DNA from: Aricia agestis
Lineage: Eukaryota; Arthropoda; Insecta; Lepidoptera; Lycaenidae
NCBI RefSeq assembly: GCF_905147365.1
Contig: NC_056408.1
Location: 3,782,001-3,846,000, forward strand
Direction of reading: 5' to 3'
Length of the DNA stretch: 64,000 nucleotides
Shown: in pieces, positions 30,601 to 39,332 of the stretch
How positions within the stretch are numbered: position 1 is the first letter of the stretch
Layout of the letters: each line of letters begins with the position of its first letter
Notes under the pieces: model-generated
Database searches by the model: none
What the model was told of the DNA's origin: nothing
The model's input: only the letters and a program-made list of their open reading frames with translations
Translations under genes and position numbers: made by a program

Positions 30601-33540
30601 TAGAAGTGATAGAAATAGTTTTGGCTCAAAATATTTTTGTTGCTTCCAAAATAAATATTTTATTTCTACGGAAATAGGTTAACGTTTGGCTTGAAACTGG
30701 AGTATTTATACAGGGTGTAACAAAAATAAGTGATAAAACTTTAGGGTGTGTACGTGTTCCTTGTAGAGAGTTCACTGTGAATGTAGCAGCGCTGAAAGAC
30801 CAAAAATTTTTTTCACTTTTGTATGAGGAAACTCGTAACGCTCGGGCCCTTGCCCATACAAAAGTGAAAAAATATTTTCGTCTTTCAGAGCTGCTACTTT
30901 CAAAGTCAACTCTCTACAAGGAACACGTACACACCCTAAAGTATTATCACTTGTTTTTGTTACACACTGTATAATGGAAATGTTAGAACAATATGGACAT
31001 GGTACGTATGCTATCGTATATACAAGAACATAGCTCACTAACCTGCAGAATGTCCCCAGTATTGAAAGCGATACCCGCTTGAGCGCATGGTATTAATTCA
31101 TCTTCCAAAGGATCGTAGTCGAATTGTGCCCGCACGAATATCTGAAAAGGGATTGATGGGATTTTAGTAAGCGAAACGTCAAAATCAAAGCATTCCAGTA
31201 AATAATTATTAGAAATTACAAAATTGTCATCGGATATGACTTCACATTGAATAGAGATGATCGCGTTTATTTACATCAGCGCAACGAATTTTGGTAACGA
31301 ATATTTAGGAATAAGCTATATCTCTTTCTGAAGAACGGTATAACATCGAAACATTATATACAGAAGACATAGAAATGGGGACTGTAAACAATAATTTTGA
31401 TGAACCAATTTAAATGTTTAGAGTTATGAAATTCTGAGTGAAATATGTAAGAACAACAAGCGCACAGAAACGAGGGGTATACAGTATACACACGCGCAGC
31501 CATGCCCGAATGACAGACAAAACAAAACAACAAACACAGTGAACAATAAACACAAAATGAAGTAGCAGGGGCTCTAGTAGTCGCTACTTACTAGCACGGG
31601 CGAAGGCTTAATCCGGAATAGCTAGTTAAAATAAAAAATATACATTTTAGTGTCGATTAATCTACATCATTAACAGGACAAGCATTTAGAATAAATTTTT
31701 GTGCGCTTGTCGGAGTCGATCGCTACTGTATTAATGTTAATTTAACTCACAAGTGCAAAACACAACTAATCAAACAAAACGTTATTTAATCACAAACCAA
31801 ACGCACTTTAGTATCTAAGTTTGATCACACTTGCCTTTATTTCAAATAAAGTGTTAGCAAAATGCACAGCATTCCTAGAACATAGATCTTCAAGGTTGCC
31901 AACAACGGTCTAATCTAACTCTAGGTATATACATAAGGGAGTATACCTCGCAGGGCGGCGGTGCTGAACGGTAAGACGGTACGATCTTGAAGGTCACTGA
32001 TCCCCGGGCTTCTCGCTGAAAATTGACAAGTTCAGGAAAAAAATACAAACAAAGAAAAAGTTACATTTAGAAATGATAATGATAGAGATAAAGGGAACAT
32101 GTTTAATACTGCTCAAATATCCGAATTACACTGAATGCAAGACAATCTTTGAAACATTTCCGAAAATAAAATGTTTCTTAACACCTTTACTTCTTTATTT
32201 TGTGTTGCTATTCTTAAATTTAATTGGACAGACGAATGTAATAACAAAGAATCATAACAGGAGAAAGCTGACGTTAAACAGGTCAAAAGTAGGTCGTAAC
32301 ATTTTTAACGGAGTAATTGTCGGTTGAAGAGTCGAGGCTTATCAGATGATGTTTCGCAAAAGTGGGGAATATTTTGCGTTTAATGGGACAGAAGTTTTTA
32401 AAGGGAATGGTTCCGTAGATAAAGGGCCAATTCCGTACCAGCATTCTCTGAAGTTGTGCAACGGACTGGTTCGCGACGGGTGTGCCGTTGATTTCTTTGA
32501 TTTCGTCGCCGACGTGAAGGGTCGCCTGCCGATGGATCATACCGCCGTGCATAATCCGGGCCACGATACACCGCCCATCGTCAGCCAGCTTCAGTGTTAT
32601 GCCCTGGAAATGAATTCACATGTAGCATACATTTTTTAAAATATATCCACAATACGTCCGTAATGTAAGAGTCGAAAAGGTGTCACGCTTTGTACATCGT
32701 AGTCATAAAGTAGATGACATCCGACACGCTAGTCGCTACTGAATAGCTCAAAGAAATGTTCTTCCTCGTTTCTGAGTGCAATGAGAATGGCCTTGTTTGA
32801 CCCTCCTGTACTTTTAGCGGACATAAAAAGCTTCATTATACGGACCTCACTTAGTGCGCCGTACATATTTTATGCCCAGCATAAATCAACACAAAAATAC
32901 TGATCTTGACCTTAAAAGCCTTTCCAAGTAAGAGGATTGCGCCGCTTCTTGAATTTTAGTATAAGCCGGGTATAGTGAATAGGGACACTCCTCAAGTTTT
33001 TCGTGAAAGGAACTTATTAACGTCGTAATATCTCTACGTGACCATGCGTCTGATAATAAGTAACCATATGCTAATATTATAACGTTTTATGGTTATTGGT
33101 TATACTTGTGTATCTGGGTTACACTAAAAATTTTAATAAGAGACATTATATTGTCAATATTTTGGATATTTCCTTGTAAGCAATTTGAAAATTCGTATAT
33201 TTTAGTACCGGAGCTCTCTGGATGTAACATTAAGGATATTAAGTTACCGCAATGTTTTTCTGGAACTACCTTTAAGAACTATGAGTCTGACACTGGTCGC
33301 ATCGTAAACCTTGATGACCACGTCGTGCGCTACACTAACACCGACACTCACCATGGGCTCGTCGGTGTTCTTCTGGAACTGTACGAGGCGGACCCTGGTC
33401 ACGTTCTCGAACTCGGGCTCGGTGTCCTCGTCCTCGTCGGGCAGCTGCGACGTGCGCCCGTTGACCGGCGGCGGGGACGCGCGCAGCGACTCCTCTCCGT
33501 ACACCTCGCGCGCGACCACATCGTGCGCTTGCAGCAATGC
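18429..33540 (-). CDS. CASK: CASK, C-terminal half (ten exons)
   Basis: CASK is a MAGUK scaffold at synapses and cell junctions. Its PDZ domain binds neurexin and syndecan tails, and its hook binds protein 4.1. Ten exons on the minus strand (33540-33352, 32603-32439, 32015-31947, 31141-31043, 30218-30080, 23053-22934, 20627-20517, 19643-19536, 19306-19131, 18608-18429) have consistent GT/AG sites and phases and join into 451 codons plus TGA. Domain order is end of L27, linker, PDZ, SH3, basic hook, guanylate-kinase domain. The protein ends PQWVPVSWVY, the CASK terminus. About half of the usual 900 residues is here; the CaMK-like and first L27 exons were not found up to 64000. Two introns exceed 1.8 kb, the largest (30079-23054) about 7 kb, and are full of transposons. 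No frameshift was seen. Confidence 0.96.
18656..18765. mobile_element. Degenerate copy of the GAAGTTGATTCCTAG MITE
   Basis: This matches the left two thirds of the MITE at 23616-23756 (GTTGATTCCTAG, then AACCCATCCGACCGATCACA and CATTGAATTGA). It lies about 50 bp upstream of the acceptor of the last CASK exon. Confidence 0.6.
18790..19075. repeat. GC-rich inverted-repeat element in a CASK intron
   Basis: TTAACACGGCGCGCTGCGTC and its partner GACGCAACGCGCCGTGTGAA form inverted ends around 18877-19065. Further GCAGCGCTGC words lie outside. It fits a GC-rich MITE; the same CACGGCGCG theme recurs at 27.3-28.9 kb. Confidence 0.5.
19131..19306 (-). CDS. CASK: CASK exon: guanylate-kinase core
   Basis: The 176-nt exon encodes THEDAMYGTKLETIRRIHAE, then VAILDVEPQALKILRS and FAPYVVFVAAP. 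The DVEPQ segment is diagnostic of MAGUK guanylate-kinase domains. It is flanked by ATTACAG and GAC|GTGAGT. Confidence 0.97.
19425..19438. repeat. Poly-C run in a CASK intron
   Basis: About 14 consecutive C bases follow GGGGGCAGCG. Similar C runs lie at 8761 and 45169 beside repeat sequence. Run length is likely unreliable in the assembly. Confidence 0.8.
19536..19643 (-). CDS. CASK: CASK exon: GMP-binding region
   Basis: The 108-nt exon encodes TTRAPRADEENGRHYYFVSH and MMADIAANEYLEY. It corresponds to the GMP-binding lobe of the guanylate-kinase fold (the TTR...E.G..Y.FVS motif). The acceptor is GTTACAG and the donor TATG|GTGAGA. Confidence 0.97.
20517..20627 (-). CDS. CASK: CASK exon: guanylate-kinase P-loop region
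   Basis: The 111-nt exon encodes FQRKTVVLLGAHGVGRRHIK and LIARHPDQYAYPVP. The segment GAHGVGRRH sits where guanylate kinases have their ATP P-loop; MAGUK versions are catalytically inactive binding modules. The donor is CCGC|GTGAGT. Confidence 0.97.
20818..21092. mobile_element. Foldback element with arms of about 125 bp
   Basis: The left arm (AAAAGGAGAGGAAGTAAGTT, CAAAGGCACCGCGCG, GTGTGCGCCATAGTAT) is mirrored at the right end with high identity. The loop is about 20 bp. The near-identical arms imply a young insertion or gene conversion between arms. It lies in the intron between the 22934 and 20627 CASK exons and explains the shadow frames on both strands there. Confidence 0.85.
21346..22819. 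mobile_element. hAT-like MITE that hosts a Transib-like insertion
   Basis: The outer ends CAAGGGTGGCCAACC and its mirror at 22807-22819, with GGGCCGC inside each end, resemble non-autonomous hAT termini. The inner 1.17 kb is a second element, so the host is only about 300 bp. I found no clear 8-bp target duplication. Confidence 0.6.
21628..22792. mobile_element. Transib-like foldback element with CGGCG target duplication
   Basis: Inverted arms of about 500 bp begin CACAGTGGTCTGAAATCGCT; the right end reads CACAGTGGTCCGAAATCGCT on the opposite strand. CGGCG lies on both sides (21623-21627 and 22793-22797). Transib elements are known for CAC-initial ends that resemble the RAG heptamer CACAGTG and for 5-bp GC-rich target duplications. 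The centre is AT-rich with no transposase frame, so it is non-autonomous. A partial copy is at 1800-2026. Confidence 0.75.
22934..23053 (-). CDS. CASK: CASK exon: hook and start of guanylate-kinase domain
   Basis: The 120-nt exon encodes NCSIFGRKKKQSKDKYLAKH, the basic hook known in CASK to bind protein 4.1, then FDQLDVVTYEEVVKLP. The acceptor is GTTACAG and the donor CCAT|GTAAGT. The codon split with the next exon gives serine, reading KLPSFQRKT. Confidence 0.96.
23616..23756. mobile_element. Palindromic MITE, GAAGTTGATTCCTAGGCAG ends
   Basis: The left end GAAGTTGATTCCTAGGCAG is mirrored by CTGCCTAGGAATCAATTTCC at the right. Subterminal GGACCTACG/CGTAGGTCC also pair. The centre shares ACATTGAATTGA with the 18656 copy. 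Confidence 0.75.
23757..25074. other. CASK intron sequence
   Basis: No exon is seen. A diverged tandem duplication is at 24104-24287. The remainder is AT-rich and unassigned. Confidence 0.5.
24104..24287. repeat. Diverged tandem duplication
   Basis: Two units (24104-24190 and 24191-24287) share ACTTTGGCAA, ACAGTTGAT, CTCAAA, GGACAG and ATCAAATAGAGGG, and end in CGATTAC. Small indels separate them. It lies in the large CASK intron. Confidence 0.75.
25075..25352 (-). mobile_element. tRNA-derived SINE
   Basis: On the minus strand the head reads ACGACCTATGTGGCTCAGTG with an A box TGGCTCAGTGG (25329-25339) and a B box GGGTTCGAATCCC (25284-25296). A unique body follows with AACAAAAAAGTTTTCAATG and CTGACGTGGTGTGAAGCGTC near the end. 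The tRNA-like part does not fold into a complete cloverleaf and continues into SINE body, so it is not a tRNA gene. It lies on the transcribed strand of a CASK intron. Confidence 0.8.
25758..26011. mobile_element. MITE with TACGTCAC-type ends
   Basis: GGGGTCATCCATAAACTACG with TCAC at the left is mirrored imperfectly by GTGACGTAATTTTTGGACAG at the right. An inner palindrome (TTTTATTTTTCGCCATTT with AAATGGCAAAAATAAAAA) lies at about 25856-25924, suggesting a nested second element. Confidence 0.65.
26012..27275. other. CASK intron sequence
   Basis: No exon is seen. There is a perfect 23-bp palindrome centred on CTGTGTTATAACTTATAACA at 26938-26960, and otherwise AT-rich sequence. Confidence 0.5.
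27276..27336 (+). mobile_element. 5' fragment of the SINE-like element
   Basis: ACGTGGGAGAGCCATGCTTC through GAGAAATACCA matches the first 60 bp of the 63477 copy, then breaks off at the GC-rich element beginning about 27342. Confidence 0.7.
27445..27908. mobile_element. TTAA-flanked (piggyBac-like) MITE, copy 1
   Basis: The element starts GAGGATACACCAGGGG and, read from the other end, starts GAGGAGTCCACACCGCCC. TTAA lies on both sides (27441-27444 and 27909-27912). It is about 464 bp and near-collinear with the inverted copy at 55943-56416. A TTAA duplication is the hallmark of piggyBac-type transposition, but the termini are not a classic piggyBac CCY start. Confidence 0.75.
28109..28808. 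mobile_element. Foldback element with 210-bp arms
   Basis: GCGAGCACGAGCCACCCCTT at 28109 onward is mirrored at 28780-28808. Pairing continues through GGTTGCATTTCAATCTATGC to CTAATTTTATTA (28320/28600). The 280-bp loop is unique sequence with no coding content. Confidence 0.85.
29196..29424. mobile_element. Inverted-repeat MITE with GATATCTC arms
   Basis: TGCCTATCATACGCCAACGA followed by GATATCTCAC is mirrored by GTGTGATATCTCGTTGGCGT at the right end. The AT-rich loop is about 155 bp. Confidence 0.75.
29493..29583. repeat. CTCGCGAGATCTCG inverted repeat
   Basis: GCAATCTCGTCAAACTCGCG and its partner CGCGAGAACGAGATTGC form a stem of about 25 bp. TCTCG/CGAGA words are unusually dense inside. 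Confidence 0.7.
29591..29683 (+). mobile_element. 3' fragment of the SINE-like element
   Basis: From TTCTGATGCTGAGAGTG through GACGGAAGTTGCTTTCCATC to CCCTTATTTCATA plus A run. It is 5'-truncated and abuts the 29493-29583 inverted repeat. Confidence 0.75.
29766..29968 (-). mobile_element. Short Helitron, hairpin CCGAGCTTTGCTCGG
   Basis: On the minus strand it starts TCTTTAAACGAGCAATTCTT and ends with the perfect hairpin CCGAGCAAAGCTCGG (29778-29792), then TCAAATAGCTAG followed by T. The TC start, 3' hairpin, CTAG end and A/T insertion site all fit Helitrons. A plus-strand relative is at 41310-41470. Confidence 0.85.
30080..30218 (-). CDS. CASK: CASK exon: SH3 end
   Basis: 139 nt: 46 codons plus one base. 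It encodes IISKDDSHWWQARK and GLIPSPELQEWR, the SH3 binding-groove strand and its exit. It begins after TTTCTAG and ends CAAG|GTAATT. The following intron is the longest in the visible gene. Confidence 0.96.
30340..30598. mobile_element. Palindromic MITE, CAG(G/T)GTGTAAC ends, copy 1
   Basis: The whole 259 bp folds on itself. The ends read CAGTGTGTAACAAAAATAAG and, on the opposite strand, CAGGGTGTAACAAAAATAAG. TA lies on both sides, fitting a Tc1/mariner-type target. A sister copy lies 112 bp away, in the same intron upstream of the 30218 CASK exon. Confidence 0.85.
30711..30969. mobile_element. Palindromic MITE, copy 2
   Basis: Same length (259 bp) and termini as the 30340 copy, TA-flanked, differing by scattered substitutions. 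A shadow frame on each strand arises from the palindrome. Confidence 0.85.
31043..31141 (-). CDS. CASK: CASK exon: SH3 first part
   Basis: A 33-codon exon, phase 0, encoding IFVRAQFDYDPLEDELIPC and GIAFNTGDILQ. The VRAQFDYDP signature is that of MAGUK SH3 domains. The acceptor is TTTTCAG and the donor CAG|GTTAGT. Confidence 0.96.
31947..32015 (-). CDS. CASK: CASK exon: PDZ end
   Basis: A 23-codon exon, phase 0, encoding REARGSVTFKIVPSYR and a proline-rich tail. It completes the last PDZ strand and leads into the SH3 domain. It is flanked by TTTTCAG and GAG|GTATAC. It is too short to stand out as an open frame. Confidence 0.95.
32439..32603 (-). CDS. CASK: CASK exon: PDZ core
   Basis: The exon is 55 codons, phase 0. 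It opens with GITL, the carboxylate-binding loop, followed by VARIMHGGMIHRQATLHVGD and EINGTPVANQSVAQLQRML. This is the canonical class II PDZ core of CASK that holds C-terminal peptides of neurexin and syndecan. The acceptor is TTTCCAG and the donor CTG|GTACGG. Confidence 0.96.
33352..33540 (-). CDS. CASK: CASK exon: L27 end, linker and PDZ start
   Basis: The exon is 63 codons, phase 0 at both ends. It starts ALLQAHDVVAREVY, the tail of the second L27 domain that pairs with Veli/Mint-type partners. An acidic linker (PDEDEDTEPEFE) follows, then VRLVQFQKNTDEPM, the first PDZ strand. The acceptor is TTACAG at 33541 and the donor is ATG|GTGAGT. The exon is GC-rich, which produces several long shadow frames on both strands. 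This is the most 5' CASK exon I can see. Confidence 0.95.
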
Positions 33541-33569
33541 CTGTAACAAGCACAATGTTGGTTAGATAA

Positions 33570-33804
33570 TCTATATATTATATAAAACTCAAAGGTGACT
33601 GACTGATATGGTGATCTATCAACGCACAGCCCAAACCACTGGACCGATCGGGATGAAATTTGGCATGCAGGTAGATGATATGACGTAGGCATCCGCTAAG
33701 AAAGGATTTTGATCAATTCTACCTCCAAGGGGTTAAAATAGGGGATGAAAGTTTGTATATAATAATACATACTTAACGCGAGCGAAGCCGCGCGCAATAG
33801 CTCG
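33570..33804 (+). mobile_element. Short Helitron next to a CASK exon
   Basis: It starts TCTATATATTATATAAAACT after an A and ends CGCGAGCGAAGCCGCG followed by CGCAATAGCTCG and T. The expected CTAG end has become CTCG. The body (GTGATCTATCAACGCACAGC, GGATGAAATTTGGCATGCAG) is a commonly seen lepidopteran Helitron sequence. It begins 30 bp upstream of the 33540 CASK exon. Confidence 0.85.
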
Positions 33805-33841
33805 TTCGGTATATAAATGTTGCTTACATCGGTATAGATAT

Positions 33842-34327
33842 TGTTACGTGCTAGGGTTCGAAGGATTTGGAGAGAAAGACCTGCTGACTCTCTTGAAGAC
33901 TTTATTCACTAACACTAGCTCACACAACACTTAGCACTAAGTCCAAACACTAATCACTAGGTCCAAACACTAAGCACTAGGTCCAATCACTAAGCACTAT
34001 CACTGTCCTAGGTCGTAGCCAAGTCGTAGGTTTCACTGGTTCACTCACTATTGATCGCTTGTTGTCACTCCGAAATCGCCTTGATGATCGCTCGAACCGA
34101 ACTGAACTGCCGGGCCGTCTACCTGCGGCTTTTTATATGGCGAGACGAATTCCAGAAAGTTCCCGATATACGTAAACAAGTAAACAAGTGTAGGAACTTT
34201 CTAGGAGGCTCGAGTATGTACTTGCGCACCTCATGCCATCTAGTATTGAGTAGGGGATTTATGTTGTCGGTGTTCCCTCGATAAGTTTCGCTGGTTTGAC
34301 GCTAGATGGCACTATATGTCCGTGACA
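33842..34327. mobile_element. Solo LTR with ATAT target duplication
   Basis: The 486-bp unit starts TGTTACGTGCTAGGG and ends TATGTCCGTGACA, with short TGT...ACA inverted ends. ATAT flanks both sides (33838-33841 and 34328-34331). CACTAAGCACTAGGTCCAA repeats several times at 33905-33995. TTTTATATGG near 34130 could be a TATA box if the LTR reads rightwards. No second LTR or internal gag/pol is seen, so it is probably a recombination product of an LTR retrotransposon (gypsy or BEL type undecided). Confidence 0.8.
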
Positions 34328-36023
34328 ATATTATAGAACCGTCCAACTAAGTTAACGTTAGTTTCAATTCAATTGGGGATTTTAGCGAATAGGAGTCTTT
34401 ATTGTCACAAGAAGTTAGATATTTTTTACTAATTCGTATCAGTGTATTTGATTATGGGCATCAAAAATTAATTTAAAACAAAATTAAACTATAATATGAT
34501 GTGTATTCTTCAAAGGCTGAAACTGCAGCTAATTAGATTTAATTTATCATGGATATAGCCAAAGAATCGTATATAGACTCAAGTTACGACATTGGCTCCA
34601 GACCCATTACATTTAAAGAATTAAATTCAATCAGTTCTAAAAATCGAAGGCGTCCGTTCTAAAAATGGAATGATCCCGAGATATTCAATATAAACCGGTT
34701 AGACATTTCATTTCAGCTGTGTATTTGTATGCACCCTTCACATTGCGCCAACGATTTGGCATATAATCCCGCACATTCTCTCTGCTGCCAATATTGCGGG
34801 TATCCGTTAATCCGCTATGTACTGAATTGCTTTCATCGCTCTATTTTGGAGCGATTAAAATTGCCACTAATTTGTTGGAACCTTTCAATTAATCGGTCAA
34901 TAATGCGCGTGTACCTATTACATAAACGAATTAAATATATTAATTACTACGGGAATGCTTTGTGATTGATTATGAGTTAATATTTATACAGCATTACTAA
35001 ATCAAGCACAAAACTTTCGGGATATTTTTCATAATTTATAAAAAATAAAAGTTACTTGAAAAGAAATAGCTCGTTTCTAAAGACGGAAACTCTTGACTTC
35101 TTTTAATACAAAAAGTTCATAAGACACTGCTTTAGCATGTTGGGATCTACTTTATCATTTATTAATTTATAAAAGTTTTAATGTGATAACATTGAAACTA
35201 TGAAGCAACATTCCAGACTGAACACGGTTTCAAGAGTGCCTTAAATTGCAAACTCATTACATAAAATTCACAGTAATTCTCACTAGTTCGGAAGCAGGAT
35301 TGCGGAATGACGCTGTTCTTCATATCGAATTCATTGCAGCCATTCCGGGGGGTTTATATGGTTACCCGCAGTTGTAGACCGAACTTTACCTTTATGCTGA
35401 CGACATATTAGGGTTCACTCAAAGGAATTCAGAGGTAAATCAACTTCGTACGTTGTACAACTCATGCTGAGCAATCCCACGTCATATGTTTCAAGATATT
35501 GCTTCCGTTTAATAAAGCCTCGTCAGTCGTCACCTTGATGAGTCTCCGTCTAATTTAAGTTGGATGGTTAATGCATAAACAATGTATTTTTACCTAAGTA
35601 CGAACTTTAAGATTTATTAGGTCTAAATAACACGACTTATAGACCTGGATCCCAGAAGGATAAGACATAACTTACTCTCTGATGGATGAAACCATAGGTT
35701 ATTAGTAGTGCCTCGTGTACTTAGAATACCTGCGAATTTGTGTAGCTCTAAGTGTGACACCTGGTCAGGTACCAGGAACCAAAGTGGACTAAAATGAGTC
35801 TTACTTTACTTATTTTCAAATGGATAATATTTATATATAATTTGTAGATTATTGTTCTGAACTAGTATCATATAGTGTAAGACACTTTTCAATGACCAAA
35901 ACTATTGCCAGACGTTTTAAATATAACTTTGTTGCTATTTTTTTTTCAAAGGCATAATTTTTATTTTATAAATTAATATAACACCTTAGAAAACAATACG
36001 ATATTGCAAGAATTTATTTTCTA
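34328..36023. other. No gene recognised
   Basis: AT-rich sequence without plausible exons or splice-flanked conserved peptides on either strand. It may be CASK intron. The short frame at 34729-34965 shows no recognisable motif. Confidence 0.45.
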
Positions 36024-36100
36024 CTAGCTGTTGCCCGCGACTTTGTCCGTGTCAGCATACTGCATAGTATAATAACAAAGATGGACAATTGTCACTCTCC
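36024..36100 (-). mobile_element. Helitron 3'-end fragment
   Basis: On the minus strand it ends AAGTCGCGGGCAACAGCTAG before T, the typical Helitron 3' end. The 5' part cannot be located. Confidence 0.6.
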
Positions 36101-36589
36101 TCTGTTGGCAAAATAGGAATCCCTTTTTTTACAGAGGTCTTTTTGATTGATTATTCTGTGTTATAAAAGGACCAATCGTGTTATGCTATGGGTAATTCAA
36201 AGACAAAGACATGATGAATACTGACAATGAACTTTAATTTCTTAGCTTTAGTCATTGCTGAGAAAAATCGATATCGCTACAGCCTACATCCAAATTATCA
36301 AGGTGTCGCCTTAAGCAAGAAACAAATACCTATTACGACAAAAATGAGCCATCATACATTCTTCAGTTCTTGAGAACAAACAATTCTTTAGAATAAAGAT
36401 TTAGGCATTAAGTTTAAGCGACCAGTTGCCAAGAAAAAAAAAAGGAAATTCGTTTACTGAGTCGTGACCGTACACTATCTTGCACTGTTTTACCGGACTC
36501 AAAGTAACCACCTTTCGTAAAATACGTTTCAGCGGTTTGAGCGTGAAGAGTAATAATAATAATAGCTCCCACACCGGTTTCGGTGACGG

Positions 36590-36985
36590 TGGCCGGTGTC
36601 ATTGAAACCAGGCCAGCTACGCAGGAGTAATTTTATAGTGCCCAAGTGCGTGCGCAGTACACAAGAGCACTCTCTATTCCTTTACTAACATAACCCAGTG
36701 GGACGGAAGACCGACACGACTAGCGAGAGATCAGGCGCAGGGCCGACTTTTTACATGCCCATCCGACGCATGGATCATCTTACTTGGCCTGTAGACAAGT
36801 GGCAAAGCGCTAACGCTAACGCTAACGCAAGCGCTACAAAATGTATGCGATTTGACATAAATCATCGCTTCGCTAGCGAATACTTATGTCAAATCCATAC
36901 ATTTTGTAGGGCTAGCGTTAGCGTTAGCGTAAGCGTTTTGCCACTTGTCTACGGGGGCAGGTCAGACAATCAGGCGATCAGCCTA
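36590..36985 (-). mobile_element. SINE copy interrupted by a palindromic MITE
   Basis: Reverse complement of the downstream body at 46000-46200 (ACCTGATTGTCTGAC, GATGATCCATGCGT, GTCGGTCCTGTGCCTGATCT-type sequence). The MITE at 36791-36952 splits it between CATCTTACTTG and GTCAGACAATCAGG, while the 46-kb copy is continuous there. The tRNA-like head is not evident. Confidence 0.7.
36791..36952. mobile_element. Palindromic MITE with GCTAAC repeats in its arms
   Basis: GTAGACAAGTGGCAAAGCGC at the left is mirrored by GTTTTGCCACTTGTCTAC at the right. Each arm contains three to four GCTAAC/GTTAGC units followed by TACAAAATGTATG. The empty site is the continuous SINE at about 46 kb. Confidence 0.85.
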
Positions 36986-39332
36986 AGCGTGAAGAGTAGG
37001 TAATAGACAGATAAATACTATTGCGTTTACACTATTAATTTTGAAATTTTACCTATTTGTCCTTATTCAACTTGCCTCATGATTGAATTACCGCCATTCA
37101 CATAGCAGGTTCCAGCTAATGGAATTTTGTCTGGAATGGCCGATGCGTCCGGTACACAAACGCTCTCCGTTTGATTACATTTATTAGTAATTCGGTGTAA
37201 TCATGCACACTAATGTCTGTTAATGTATGCCGGCGATTTGCATACGCTGATGGCACAATGTTCAATGGAATCAAAAGCAGTCGGACCGGGGATGTTGATT
37301 TGTAACTTCAATAAACATGGCTCTAATAGCGCTCGGTAAGCATTCGAGTTGTCGAATGCAGGTCAATTTTTGGTCAAAGCCGAAACCATATTATTTCAAA
37401 ATCTTTAAGCTATTTATTCTATATCACTTGTCACTATAATATTATAATTACCTAACATTTAAAAACTTTCGCTAGTCTTTGGCTAAAGTTGCCGGTACCA
37501 TAAGGAGTTACAAAGTTATGAATCTTCGACCCAGAAACAAAAATAACACATCATGACCCTTAACCCTTGTGCCTCAAGAAACTATCTAAAAAAGGACTCC
37601 CAATCGTATAGGCAATATAAAAGTTTGGATATGTACAGAATAGAAAATAGATATGTTAATAAACATGCGTTTAGGATCAATAAACGCAATTTTATCGTCG
37701 AAGTCTTCGATAAACACTAATATCGGCTGAGGGTAGTTTGCTCTTCTGTCTCTATCTCCCTCACTTTTGATTCGCTCTCTCGCTCCAACGGCGGATTATT
37801 GCGAAACGACTGACAACATCGTAAATTCCTGTGTAATACATCGCTGCATATGCAGATTGAAATATATTGCTCACTCGTACGGAACAAGCGACGGACAATT
37901 TAATTTGACACAGTTGAATGTGAGCGTTTCGGTCGCGAAATGTATTTATTATTTTAAGAATTTTTATATTGCGTTGTGCGAATTTTATTAATACACATTT
38001 GTTACATTTCTTAGGTGTAAAGTGATGTAGACTGCAGGTAGGTGTACAAGTTTAGCACATTTGCAAAGTTTTAACAAAATATTAACCATTTTCAAAGTAA
38101 TAATCCATTATAATGTGGAAGAGAATTAAAACATAAAATATTTCAGACCATACATTAATTAAGTAATGTGTAGAAAATTCAAGTTTATGTAAAACTTTCA
38201 ACAAACTTGGTTTCACAGAGTTTTCGCACTTAGCGTACACACATTATAATAGAATCGTTTTCAGAAACTAGCTAAAGAAATAAAGAAACATTTTCCATTC
38301 TACGGATCCAGCAGAAATAAAAAGAAAAGGCAGGTGCAGGCATACTTGTGGCAGAAATAGAATATTCTCTCCTACGACACGCTACTCTGCCTCCGTCTTC
38401 AAAATTTTCGATAAAGTTACGATGTCTTGAGGCGAGTTTAACACTTTTTAACCATCATTAAAAAGTGCCCGCTAAAGAAAATTCCACTTAAAGCTGATCG
38501 CACATATTTTGTCAGTACTTACCGTATGCGTCATACGCGTCGAACGCACCTCATAGTACACGAAATGCGGCGCGTACGGTTCGGACCACAGAATTAAATC
38601 AAGATAGAACGGCTAAGCGAGTGAAGTACGCGTGTTTCAATCTTGCTCTGTCGTGCAAGATTCATTGAACGTTCATTCAGTCAGCGCGTACGTCTCGACT
38701 TGATTACACCGGAGCGGTTCTGCAAAAATGCCTCATTGTGCAGTGAGTGTCTAATAGGCTTGATGACTATTTTTTTTCTTATTGGTAATTGAAAGACCCT
38801 TAAAAATAGAAACATCGCTGAAAGAATGACTCTGATAGCTTAAAAATTCACCAAGATATGACAATTCAAACATCTCATAAAATAGACCTGCCCGAAACGC
38901 TCCATACAAAGTGCTACGAAAGACTGACGTCACTCTTTCGTAGTTTGTACGCATCGGGAGAGAACTTTGTTCGATAGGTATATTAAATATTTCATTTATG
39001 AAAGTGGTTTCATAACAAAAGTTGCTTTTAATTGCATAAGTTATCGATTGGTATACAAATATTAAGAAATTTAATTGAAAAAGAAATCGACTTGATTATC
39101 TAACTTTGAAGGCGCATAACAAAAAAAATAAAAATGCTATCGAGCTGTAATTTTGGGAACACTTTTTTTTGTGATTTCTTTATTTTATAAACAAAATTCG
39201 CTAATCTTTGACCTTGTCATCATCCCTATTGTAAAAACAGAAGTACGAAAGTGAATCGGTCAAAAGGGGGTATTTCTTGCCATAGGTAAGTTATTTGTTT
39301 TAACTAAAAGCAAAGCAAAAATTGACACGAGT
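36986..39332. other. No gene recognised; one GC-rich repeat half
   Basis: Positions 38510-38640 contain GGTTCGGACCACAGAA, ATCAAGATAGAACGGC and nearby words that match, inverted, 39650-39800, so the two are probably arms of one degraded element around the hAT MITE. No conserved exon was seen elsewhere. Confidence 0.45.

Noticed and set aside
33106..33692. Frames of 72-146 codons on both strands
   Set aside because: Overlap the GC-rich CASK exon in other frames.
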